From Bog-756 sp963699345 (lineage in GTDB: Bacteria; Actinomycetota; Acidimicrobiia; Acidimicrobiales; RAAP-2): 64,000 nucleotides of DNA. This document shows positions 1-7,442 of the stretch, in pieces. The translations under genes and the position numbers were made by a program. Each line of letters begins with the position of its first letter. Position 1 is the first letter of the stretch. The stretch covers positions 310,001 through 374,000 of the forward strand of contig CAVOTL010000003.1 of NCBI GenBank assembly GCA_963699345.1, read 5' to 3'. The notes beneath the pieces are model-generated. The model searched no databases. It was not told where the DNA came from and saw only the letters and a list, made by a program, of their open reading frames with translations.

Positions 1-397
1 ACCCGCGGGGGGCGTGCGCGGCGTCGGCCAGCACCGACGCGGCGGAGGCCACCGGAGGCCGGCCGGCGACGGCCACGATCCCCCGGTGGAGGTTGAAGCC
101 GACGAGGTCGGCCATGGCGTGACGGGGCACCAAGTAGACCGGGGCGCCCCGGGCGCGGGCGGCCTCCACCAGATCGGCGGCCAGGGTCACCTGGTGGTCG
201 TCGACCAGCAGCGACCGGACCTCCAGGGAGGTGTCGAGCAGCTGGCGGACGGCGACGCGGCCCTCGACCACCACGATGTCGAGCTCCGCCTCGAGCCGCC
301 GCCGGTAGGCCGGGTCGTTGAGGTCCCGGTAGGCGGCCACCCGGGCGTCGTCCAGGCTGTCGACCGGCACGAGCGGTCCGGGGGCCGGGGTGGGCAT
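1..397 (-). CDS. TrmH/SpoU-family RNA 2'-O-methyltransferase (N-terminal part, cut by window edge)
   Basis: These 132 codons match the substrate-binding N-terminal domain of SpoU-type rRNA/tRNA ribose methyltransferases: a VVEGRVAVRQLL segment, a VRSLLVDD strand, then GFNLHRGIVAVAGRP, the usual end of that domain. The SAM-binding SPOUT knot domain would lie beyond base 1 and is not visible. The ATG at 397 follows a TACAGT box by exactly 6 nt, so the mRNA is probably leaderless, and no Shine-Dalgarno is present. It is 78 bp downstream of the amidohydrolase on the same strand but seems to have its own promoter. The family call is firm; the RNA target cannot be told. Confidence 0.8.
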   Translation of the reverse strand, partial: MPTPAPGPLVPVDSLDDARVAAYRDLNDPAYRRRLEAELDIVVVEGRVAVRQLLDTSLEVRSLLVDDHQVTLAADLVEAARARGAPVYLVPRHAMADLVGFNLHRGIVAVAGRPPVASAASVLADAAHAPRG

Positions 398-403
398 CGC
401 CCC

Positions 404-409
404 ACTGTA
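404..409 (-). promoter_or_regulatory. -10 box TACAGT of a leaderless promoter (methyltransferase)
   Basis: TACAGT on the minus strand ends 6 nt before the ATG at 397, the same spacing as at nine other starts in the window. No clear -35 is visible. Confidence 0.5.
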
Positions 410-475
410 GGGACGTCCAGCTGTTGGGACGTCCAGCCGGATCGGCGCCGACGGACGAGACCGGCGACGACCGGG

Positions 476-2215
476 TCAGCAGCAGGGGTGCCGGGCCGTG
501 GCGGCCAGGTGACGGTGTGGGGCGGGGTCCACCTTCCCCACCTCGGCGAGGAAGCCCCGGAGGTCGACCCGGCGGCCCGAGACGTAGGTCCCGCGCACCT
601 TGACGTGGGTGGTGAGTCGGTGCGGATCGACGGTCGTCGGGTCGGCGCTGAGCTCGACCAGGTCGGCCAGCTTGCCCACCTCGATGGTGCCGAGGTCGTG
701 GTCGCGGCCCAGCTGGCGGGCGCCGTGGATGGTGTGGGCCCGCAGGGCCTGGTCGATGGTCAGTGCCTGGTTCGCCCCGTGCACCGTGCCGCTCGCCGTG
801 GCCCGGGTGACGGCGGCCTGGATGTTGAGCAGCGGCACGGGCGGCGACACGGCGCCGTCGTTGTGGAGCGACGGCTGGACGCCGGCCGTCCAGGCATCGG
901 CGAAGCGCTGCCACTGGGAGCCGATCTCGGAGGGGAACAGCTGCCCGTCGAGCACGTCGCCCCAGTAGATGAACTGGAACGGCGCCATCGAGATGGTCAC
1001 CCCGAGTCGCGCCGCCCGGGCGAACTGGTCGCCACGACCGGCACCGCAGTGCTCGACCCGCCAGCGGTGGTCGGTCCCGGTGAGGCCGTGGCGGGCGAGG
1101 CCGGCCTCGTAGCAGTCGAGCACGACGTCGAGGCCGACGTCACCGTTGCAGTGGAAGGCGAACTGCCAGCCCTGGCCGGCGAACTCGTCGAGGATCCCGT
1201 CGAGTTCCGATCGGGAGTAGTTCATGTTCCCCTCGCCGGAGGGGCCGATCGGGATCTGGGCCGCGGCCACCGTGGCGCTGTCGAGGTACGGGAAGCTGAG
1301 GGCGGCGGTCCCGACCCACGGCGACCCGTCGGCCCAGAGCTTGATGCCCTGCTTCCAGAGCATGTCGGGCGCGGCCGACTCGAACGGGGTCCCCGGGTCG
1401 TCGCCGATGGACATGTGGTACAGACCGACGCGGATCGGGCACCCCGGGCGGGTGGCCAGGACCTCGTAGCCCTGTCGGTAGGGAGTGTCGTAGGCGTGCT
1501 CGGAGGTCAGGGTGACGCCGTTGCGGCTCATCAGGGCGTACCACTCGGCGGCGGAGTGGAGCGGGTCGGACACCACGTCGGCGATCACGCCGCTGGTCGC
1601 GCCGAGCACGGCCGACGTCTCGAAGGCGAGACCGGTCAGATGGCCCGTGTCGTCGCGCGAGTACGAGCCGCCCACCGGATCGGAGGGAGGCGCGGTGTCC
1701 CATCCGTTCCGGGCGATCACCGCCGAGTTGAAGTAGGCGAGGTGGCCCGAGTTGTCGAGCACCACGGCCGGCCGCGTCGGGAAGTACCGGTCGAGCACGT
1801 CGGCGGTCAGGAGCGGCGCACCCTGCAGCAACCGGTCCACCCCGTTGAGGAACACCGGATCGTCGTCCGGGGTCGCCGCATCCACCCGGGCGAACTCATC
1901 GGTCACGTCCTTCCACGTCGGAAAGCCGACATAGGGGGCGATCCAGTGGACCGGGTCCTGGGTCACGACACCGGAGAGGAACGGATGGTTGTGGGCGTCC
2001 ACGAACCCGGGGGCCAGGACGTGGGCGCCGAGGTCGGTGACCGTGGCCCCCGGCGCCGCCGCCCGGCACTCCTCCGACGATCCGACGGCGAGGATCCTTC
2101 CCGAGGCGTCATCGACGGCCACGGCCGTCGCCCGGGTGTCGTGGGCGTCCAGCGTCAGCACGGTCGAGGCCACGAGGACGGTGGCGGCTCCGTCGGTCGG
2201 CAGGCGGGGGGTCAT
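476..2215 (-). CDS. amidohydrolase family protein (YtcJ-like metal-dependent hydrolase)
   Basis: A 579-residue protein of the amidohydrolase superfamily, YtcJ-like branch. The N-terminal beta-sandwich leads into the metal motif DAHNHP (His75, His77). Later come FHCNGD and EHCGAG, which supply further metal-site histidines, and a C-terminal GTIEVGKLADLVEL that closes the sandwich domain, as is standard in this family. Length fits the family (about 530-580). The substrate is unknown; members hydrolyse amides, cyclic amides or esters. No signal peptide, so cytosolic. The ATG at 2215 is preferred: a GGAGG lies about 12 nt upstream, and TTAACT sits 6 nt upstream. An in-frame ATG at 2257 would add 14 residues. 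It is divergent from the nitroreductase. Confidence 0.85.
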   Translation of the reverse strand: MTPRLPTDGAATVLVASTVLTLDAHDTRATAVAVDDASGRILAVGSSEECRAAAPGATVTDLGAHVLAPGFVDAHNHPFLSGVVTQDPVHWIAPYVGFPTWKDVTDEFARVDAATPDDDPVFLNGVDRLLQGAPLLTADVLDRYFPTRPAVVLDNSGHLAYFNSAVIARNGWDTAPPSDPVGGSYSRDDTGHLTGLAFETSAVLGATSGVIADVVSDPLHSAAEWYALMSRNGVTLTSEHAYDTPYRQGYEVLATRPGCPIRVGLYHMSIGDDPGTPFESAAPDMLWKQGIKLWADGSPWVGTAALSFPYLDSATVAAAQIPIGPSGEGNMNYSRSELDGILDEFAGQGWQFAFHCNGDVGLDVVLDCYEAGLARHGLTGTDHRWRVEHCGAGRGDQFARAARLGVTISMAPFQFIYWGDVLDGQLFPSEIGSQWQRFADAWTAGVQPSLHNDGAVSPPVPLLNIQAAVTRATASGTVHGANQALTIDQALRAHTIHGARQLGRDHDLGTIEVGKLADLVELSADPTTVDPHRLTTHVKVRGTYVSGRRVDLRGFLAEVGKVDPAPHRHLAATARHPCC

Positions 2216-2301
2216 CCACCCAGTTAACTCCTCCGATGGGGTCGCCAGGGATCCCATCCGGTGCAGACGGGGTGCAGGTCGGATGGTGCAGTCCGCCGGT
2301 C

Positions 2302-2333
2302 GGGAGCCGGTCCCCCGGGCCGGACCGGCTCCC
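2302..2333. repeat. 12-bp perfect inverted repeat between divergent genes
   Basis: GGGAGCCGGTCC (2302-2313) is repeated inverted as GGACCGGCTCCC (2322-2333) with an 8-base spacer. It lies 86 bp from the amidohydrolase start and about 100 bp from the nitroreductase start. It could be an operator serving both genes or an RNA hairpin; no T-run follows. Confidence 0.5.
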
Positions 2334-2431
2334 GTCGGACACAATGGCGTCATGGGCATCCCGAGGGACAGGGCCGGCGGCCGGATGCGCGGCCGGCGCA
2401 CCGGTTCGCCATCGACCGCAGCGACGCACGC

Positions 2432-3067
2432 ATGACGCCCGACCCCGGGACGCCGGCTGCGGACGGAGGGCCGCCCTTCTTCGAGGTGGTCCTGGCCCAG
2501 CGGGCCTGCCGGCGGTTCGCCGACCGGGACGTGGACGACGCCCTGGTCGGGCGCTGCCTGACCGCCGCCATCCACGCCCCGAGCGCCGAGAACCTCCAGC
2601 CCTGGGTGTTCGTGGTGGTGCGTGACACCGACCGGCGCCACGCCATCGCCGACCTGACCCGGCGGCTGTGGCGCCAGGCCGGTCGGGCCGCCTCCGAGGA
2701 CCGCCTGGCTCCAGGGCTGCTGGCCGACGTCGATGCCGGGGCGGAGACGGGGTTGGCTGGGGCGCCGGTCGTGGTGGTGGTGTGCGGGGACTCGTCGGTG
2801 GCCCACCGCTCGACGCTGCCCTCGTCGGTCTACCCGGCCACCCAGAATCTGCTGCTGGCCGCCGGGGCGCTCGGACTGGGCTCCGCCATGACCACCCTCG
2901 CCACCCTGGACGGGGACACCCTGGCCGACATCCTCGACCTGCCCGACCACGTCCACCCCATGGCGGTGATCCCCCTGGGCTGGCCGGCCCGGCCGCTCGG
3001 ACCGCCCCGGCGCCGGCCCCTTTCGGAGCGGGCCCACCGGGACCGCTACGGCACGCCCTGGACCTGA
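2432..3067 (+). CDS. nitroreductase family FMN-dependent oxidoreductase
   Basis: A 211-residue nitroreductase-fold protein. It opens with QRACRRFADRDVDD, the family's RRSxRxF-type FMN-phosphate contact, followed by HAPSAENLQPWVFVVV, the second flavin-binding segment; the C-terminal part has ATQNLLLAAGALGLGSAMTT and IPLGWPARP. Such enzymes reduce nitroaromatics, quinones or flavins with NAD(P)H as cytosolic homodimers; the substrate here is unknown. The ATG at 2432 overlaps the stop of a 27-codon frame (2352-2435) that may be a coupled leader peptide. The last 22 bp overlap the convergent MarR gene. F420-linked or BluB-like roles cannot be excluded. Confidence 0.85.
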   Translation: MTPDPGTPAADGGPPFFEVVLAQRACRRFADRDVDDALVGRCLTAAIHAPSAENLQPWVFVVVRDTDRRHAIADLTRRLWRQAGRAASEDRLAPGLLADVDAGAETGLAGAPVVVVVCGDSSVAHRSTLPSSVYPATQNLLLAAGALGLGSAMTTLATLDGDTLADILDLPDHVHPMAVIPLGWPARPLGPPRRRPLSERAHRDRYGTPWT

Positions 3068-3510
3068 CCGGCGTCGGCACCGGCAACCGCGGCGTCCACC
3101 TTGGCGAGGATCCCGGCCAGCAGTTCGAGTTCGTCCGGCGACAACGTGTCGAGCGCCGCCGGCGGTTGCTCCATGATGCGGTCGGCCCGGGCGGCCACGC
3201 GGACGCCCTCGGGGGTGGCGGCCACCAGCTTGCTGCGCCGGTCGGTCGGGTGCGGTCGGCGCTCGACGAGGCCACGGGCCTCCAGATCATCGACGACCGG
3301 GGTGCAGTTGGGCGCATCGACACCGATGGCGGCGGCCAGGTCCCCCATGGTCATCGGCGCCGGGGCCACGCGCCGGAGCGCCCGCAGGCGCCCGAACGGC
3401 AGGCCGACGGCGTCGCTCACGTGCTGGCGGCGGCGGTTGTCGAGCACCAGGTCGCACATGACGGACCAGGCGATCCGGGCGGGGTCCGGGGTGGGAGCGT
3501 CGGCGGTCAT
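3046..3510 (-). CDS. MarR-family transcriptional regulator (efflux-linked)
   Basis: A 154-residue winged-helix protein. The recognition region reads MTMGDLAAAIGVDAPNCTPVVDDLEARGLVERR, followed by the wing HPTDRRSKLVAATPEG, typical of MarR. Its ATG overlaps the TGA of the upstream MFS gene by 4 bp (ATGA), so the two are translated from one message. MarR proteins of this arrangement repress their own efflux operon and release DNA on binding a phenolic or hydrophobic ligand. The likely operator is the AT-rich inverted repeat near 5050. The 3' end overlaps the convergent nitroreductase by 22 bp. Confidence 0.85.
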   Translation of the reverse strand: MTADAPTPDPARIAWSVMCDLVLDNRRRQHVSDAVGLPFGRLRALRRVAPAPMTMGDLAAAIGVDAPNCTPVVDDLEARGLVERRPHPTDRRSKLVAATPEGVRVAARADRIMEQPPAALDTLSPDELELLAGILAKVDAAVAGADAGQVQGVP

Positions 3511-5029
3511 GCCGTCGAGCCTGCCAGGAATTCGGGGTTCAGCAGGTGGGCGGTACGCTCCGCCGAGGCGTCCGCCCGCGCCGAGGTGACCACCAGGCCG
3601 AGCACCAGCACCGCCACCCCGCAGCCGCACAGCACCCACCATCCCGCATGGCTGGCCGACGCCAGCGCCGCGCGGCGGTGGATGTCGGGGCCGCCGCCGG
3701 TGCCGAACACCAGGGCCGCCGAGGCGGCCAGCAGGGCGCCCACCAGGGCCACGCCCAGCGTCTGGCCGACCTGACGCGACGTCGAGGCGATGGCCGAGGC
3801 CACGCCGGCCTGGGCACGGGGCATGCCCGAGACGGCGGCGTTGGTGATCGGCGCATTGACCATGCCGAACCCGATCCCGAACACCACGTAGGCGACGACC
3901 AGATACCAGAACGGGGTCGATCCGGTCAGGCGCGAGAGCATGGCGCAGCTGACCGCCACGGCGGAGCCGGCGATCAGGAGGGGGATGCGGGGACCGCGGG
4001 TGCCCACGATGCGACCGGAGATCGGGGGCAGCACCATGGTCATGGCCGCCATGGGGAGGGTCGCCGAGTCCGGCGTCGAGTGGCGACAGGCCCCGGACCT
4101 CCTGGAGGTACAGGGTGTTGAGGAAGAGGAACCCCCCGAGCGCGGCGAAGGCGGCCACCGCGATGGCCGCGGCGCCCGAGAACGGGATCGAGTGGAAGAA
4201 CCGGAAGTCGATCAGCGGCTCGACGCGCCGCGGCTCCCACAGGAGCAGGGCCACGAGCGACACGGCCGCCACCGCGAAGGCACCCATGATCGGCCCCGAC
4301 TGCCATCCGCGGGTCGGTGCCTCGATGATCCCGAAGGTCAGCGAACCGAACAGGACGATCACGAGCCCCTGGGCGACGGGGTCGAGTCGGCGCGCTCTCG
4401 GGGCCCGTGACTCGGGCACGAACCGGAGCGTCAGGACGATGGCGGCGATGCCGACCGGGATGTTGATCCAGAAGATCGACCGCCAGCCGAGGGACGAGAC
4501 CAGGACGCCGCCGACCACGGGACCGAGGGCCATGGAGACCCCGATCACCGCCGCCCACACCCCGATCGCCTGGGCCCGTTCGCGGGGCTCGACGAACGTG
4601 TTGGTGATGATGGACATGGCCACCGGATTGAGCATCGACGCACCGATGCCCTGGAGCATCCGGAACGCCACCAGCGCGCCGAGGCTCGGGGCCAGGCTGC
4701 ACAGCAGCGAGCCCGTGGCGAACACCGTCAGGCCGACCACGAAGGTGCGCTTGCGCCCGAACCGGTCGGCCATCGACCCCGAGAGCATCAGCAGGCTGGC
4801 CAGGACCAGCGTGTAGGCGTCGACCGTCCACTGCAGGCCGGACACCGACGCGTGGAAGTCCCGGCCGATCGAGGGCAGGGCGACGTTGACGATGGTCACG
4901 TCCAGCCCGACGATCAGGAGGCTCATCGAGCAGATCAGGAGGATCCCGACCCGGCGGCGTCGACCGGGCTGGTCGGGGACGGCCGGCGGGACGGACCCGG
5001 CGGGGCCTCCGGTGATGGCGGCCCCCCAT
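3507..5029 (-). pseudogene. MFS drug transporter, EmrB/QacA (DHA2) type, frame interrupted twice
   Basis: The first frame (from the ATG at 4926 or further upstream) gives the DHA2 N-terminal half, with LDVTIVNVALPSIGRDF in helix 1, MADRFGRKRTF in loop 2-3 and GPVVGGVL (motif C). After about 4062 the protein continues in another frame from LPMAAMTMVLPPISGR to the stop at 3507. Removing one base near 4058-4066 joins them. A second extra base in the C6 run at 5022-5027 separates the ATG at 5029 from the matching lead-in RRRRVGILLICSMSLL. With both corrected the product is 506 residues, normal for 14-helix exporters. The stop overlaps the MarR start. Both indels are in or beside G/C runs, so sequence error is as likely as real inactivation. 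Confidence 0.75.
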
Positions 5030-5046
5030 GTACTTGTCGTAACATC

Positions 5047-5060
5047 ATAGTTATGACTAT
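5047..5060. promoter_or_regulatory. AT-rich inverted repeat, likely operator/promoter of the MFS-MarR operon
   Basis: ATAGT-TATG-ACTAT is a 5-bp perfect inverted repeat inside a strikingly AT-rich stretch (5041-5070) just upstream of the MFS gene. The position suits binding of the operon's own MarR protein. Confidence 0.45.
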
Positions 5061-5094
5061 ATCATTAGTTGGCGGAACCGCACGGTGACGGTGC

Positions 5095-5547
5095 TCACCG
5101 GTCGGGTGCAGTTCCTACCCCTTCGCTCACGACCGCACGCAGCACGGTGCGGGTCGACTCGAGGTCGTCCGGGTCGACGCGGGCGGCCAGGTCATCGTTG
5201 AGCTCCCCCAGGACCTCGACCACGGCCTCGGCGTAGCGTGCCCCCCGGTCCGTCAGGACCACATTGGTGCGACGGGCGTCGGCCGGGTCGGGCACGGTGC
5301 TGGCGTAGCCGCGCCGTTCCAGTCCGTCGACGACTTTGCGACCGGCCTGGCGGGTCGTGCCCAGTGCCGCGCCGAGCCGGCCGACCGGGAGCGGACCCCG
5401 GCGGAGCACCCGCACGACGAGGGCATCGGACCGGCGGTAGTCGTCGAAGCCCCGCCGGCGCAATCCCTCCCCCATGCGGGCCACCCATGCCCGCCGGGCC
5501 AGGGCCAGGAGATCGCCCAGCAGCACCGGGCCGTCCGAGGTCTCCAT
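5095..5547 (-). CDS. MarR-family transcriptional regulator
   Basis: A 150-residue winged-helix protein. The helix-turn-helix is LPVGRLGAALGTTRQAGRKVVDGLERRGYAS and the wing is PDPADARRTNVVLTDRG. The ATG at 5547 lies exactly 6 nt after a TAGCTT -10 box, so I prefer it over the GTG at 5550. A perfect 10-bp inverted repeat (5562-5586) covers the promoter just upstream, as expected for autorepression. The same site is 50 bp before the divergent DUF3089 lipoprotein gene, which may be the second target. The ligand is not predictable. Confidence 0.85.
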   Translation of the reverse strand: METSDGPVLLGDLLALARRAWVARMGEGLRRRGFDDYRRSDALVVRVLRRGPLPVGRLGAALGTTRQAGRKVVDGLERRGYASTVPDPADARRTNVVLTDRGARYAEAVVEVLGELNDDLAARVDPDDLESTRTVLRAVVSEGVGTAPDR

Positions 5548-5553
5548 CACCGC

Positions 5554-5559
5554 AAGCTA
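5554..5559 (-). promoter_or_regulatory. -10 box TAGCTT of a leaderless promoter (MarR gene)
   Basis: TAGCTT ends 6 nt before the ATG at 5547. The palindrome 5562-5586 starts 2 bp further upstream and would block polymerase when occupied. Confidence 0.5.
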
Positions 5560-5561
5560 CC

Positions 5562-5586
5562 AGTTAGGCAACCTAGTTGCCTAACT
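5562..5586. promoter_or_regulatory. MarR operator: 10-bp perfect palindrome
   Basis: AGTTAGGCAA (5562-5571) and TTGCCTAACT (5577-5586) are exact inverted copies around a 5-base CCTAG centre. The size fits a dimeric winged-helix regulator. It lies between the divergent MarR (ATG 5547) and lipoprotein (ATG 5637) genes. Confidence 0.75.
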
Positions 5587-5636
5587 CGTCGATCGGTGCC
5601 ACCATGGTGCCCACCGGGGTAGGACGGGAGGTGACG

Positions 5637-6809
5637 ATGCGCCGGAATCCGATGTCCGTGGTGGCGTTGACGGTCGTCGCGTCGGCGGTGCTGGCCGCGT
5701 CCTGCGGCGGCTCCGTCACCACTGCGCCGACCACCGCCGCGCCGGCTCCCACCACGGCCCCCGGATCGTCGGCCACCGTCTGGCTGTGCCGGCCCGGCCT
5801 CCCCGACGACCCGTGCGCGGCGCCGCTCGGGGCCACGGTGGTGCCGGCCTCGGGGGCGAGGTCCGTGATCGACCCCACCGACGCCGTCGAACCTCCCGTG
5901 GACTGCTTCTACGTGTACCCGACCGTCAGCCGCCAGCCCACGGACAACGCCGATCTCCGCATCCAGCCGGCCGAGGTCGCCGCCGCGGTCAGCCAGGCCT
6001 CTCCGTTCTCGCAGGTGTGCCGGGTGTGGGCGCCGATGTACCGGCAACGCACGACCGCATCGCTGGCCAAGGGCTTGGGTGGCGACCCGACGGCCGACTC
6101 GGTCGCCTACCGGAGCCTGCTGGCCGGCTGGACCGACTACCTCGAGCACGACAACGACGGGCGTCCGGTGGTCTTCATCGGCCACTCCCAGGGTGCGGCC
6201 ATGCTCATCCGACTGCTCGTCGCCCAGGTCGACGCCGATCCGGCGCTCCGGGGGCGCCTGGTGTCGGCCATCATCGTCGGAGGCAACGTGACGGTACCCA
6301 CCGATGGGGTCGTCGGCGGCACGTTCAAGCACCTCCCCCTGTGCACATCGGTGGGCCAGACGGGTTGCGTCATCGCCTACTCCTCCTTCCCGCGCGAACC
6401 TCCGGCGGACAGTCTGTTCGGCCGACCCGGACAGGGGGTCAGCCTCCAGTCCGGCCAGACGGCCACCGCCGGCCTGCAGGTGGCCTGCGTCAACCCGGCG
6501 GCCCTGGGTGGCGGTCCGGCGACACTGACCCCCTGGTTCCCGACGGTCACGACGTCGCCCCCGGCCCCACCGGTCACCACCCCGTGGGTCGTCTATCCGG
6601 ACCTCTACTCGGCGACGTGTGAGACGGCCGGCGGGGCCACCTGGCTCCAGGTGCACGACATCGCCGGTCCGGACGACCGCCGACCGGTGGTCACCGAGGC
6701 CCTGGGACCGGCCTGGGGCTACCACCTGGACGACATCAACCTGGCCACCGGCGACCTCGTCGACGACGTCCGTGCCCAGGTGTCCGCGTACCGGGCGACC
6801 CATCCGTGA
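5637..6809 (+). CDS. DUF3089-domain lipoprotein (putative alpha/beta hydrolase)
   Basis: A 390-residue exported protein. Residues 1-23 form a short basic start, a hydrophobic core and a cysteine (LAASC), consistent with a lipoprotein although the -3 position is atypical; a Thr/Pro/Ala linker follows. The mature part begins with VDCFYVYPTV, the hallmark of DUF3089, and contains GHSQGAAM, a nucleophile elbow with its serine. Cysteine pairs around GQTGCV and ATCETA suggest disulfides outside the cell. DUF3089 proteins are predicted serine hydrolases; the substrate is unknown. A GGGAGG lies 7 nt before the ATG. The stop overlaps the next start by 4 bp (GTGA), so the pair is coupled. The MarR palindrome upstream suggests repression. 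Confidence 0.8.
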   Translation: MRRNPMSVVALTVVASAVLAASCGGSVTTAPTTAAPAPTTAPGSSATVWLCRPGLPDDPCAAPLGATVVPASGARSVIDPTDAVEPPVDCFYVYPTVSRQPTDNADLRIQPAEVAAAVSQASPFSQVCRVWAPMYRQRTTASLAKGLGGDPTADSVAYRSLLAGWTDYLEHDNDGRPVVFIGHSQGAAMLIRLLVAQVDADPALRGRLVSAIIVGGNVTVPTDGVVGGTFKHLPLCTSVGQTGCVIAYSSFPREPPADSLFGRPGQGVSLQSGQTATAGLQVACVNPAALGGGPATLTPWFPTVTTSPPAPPVTTPWVVYPDLYSATCETAGGATWLQVHDIAGPDDRRPVVTEALGPAWGYHLDDINLATGDLVDDVRAQVSAYRATHP

Positions 6810-7408
6810 AGGCGGACCGCACCTCGGGCGGACCCCGGGTCGGGACGGACGACCAGGCGCGGGATCGGGGCGGACCCGATCCCACCGTCCGGCCCTTCGA
6901 CGGTTCCGCCCTGTACCGGGCGCTCGACGAGCGGCGGCGGGAGGAAGGCCTGTCGTGGGCGGCCGCTGCCCGCCAGATGTGGGAGCTGTCGTCGGAACTG
7001 AACGCCCGGCGCCACGACCATCCCGTCAGCCCCTCGACGCTCTCCGGCCTGGCGACCCGGCCGCGCACCAGCTGTCAGCACGCCCTGTTCATGCTGCGCT
7101 GGCTCGGGCGGTCCCCGGAGTCCTTCCTCGTGGGGTCGACCGGCGACGACCCGGCGTGGGCGCTTCCCGAGGCGGGACCCGACCGGCGGTTGCGGTGGAA
7201 GCTCACCGCCCTGCACGCGGCCATGGACGAGCGCCGCCGGGACGTGGGCCTGACCTGGGCGGAGCTCGCCTCGGTGCTCGGGTGCAGTCCCAACCAGCTC
7301 ACCGGCCTGCGCACGGCCAGGTTCGCAACGAACATGGACCTGGCCATGCGCATCGTGCAGTGGCTGGGACGACCGGCGACCGAGTTCATCCATCCGGCCC
7401 GATGGTGA
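6806..7408 (+). CDS. protein with two related helix-turn-helix-like domains
   Basis: A 200-residue protein of two repeated segments. About residues 35-105 and 130-197 each read as a DERRR(E/D).GL(S/T)WA helix pair, a middle helix and a WLGR...F end, resembling the four-helix core of XRE/Cro-type DNA-binding domains. The first copy carries a longer insertion between helices. No enzymatic or sensor domain is visible. The GTG start overlaps the stop of the DUF3089 lipoprotein gene (GTGA), so both are made together. An internal duplication that binds DNA as a pseudo-dimer is my inference. Confidence 0.6.
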   Translation: MKADRTSGGPRVGTDDQARDRGGPDPTVRPFDGSALYRALDERRREEGLSWAAAARQMWELSSELNARRHDHPVSPSTLSGLATRPRTSCQHALFMLRWLGRSPESFLVGSTGDDPAWALPEAGPDRRLRWKLTALHAAMDERRRDVGLTWAELASVLGCSPNQLTGLRTARFATNMDLAMRIVQWLGRPATEFIHPARW

Positions 7409-7442
7409 GTGCCTCGCCCGGGCGTTCCCCCGCCGTCCGCCC

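Noticed and set aside
14..2227. Long open frame on the plus strand opposite the amidohydrolase
   Set aside because: Gly/Arg/Val-rich translation with no domain; it is the antisense shadow of a GC-rich gene with clear amidohydrolase motifs.
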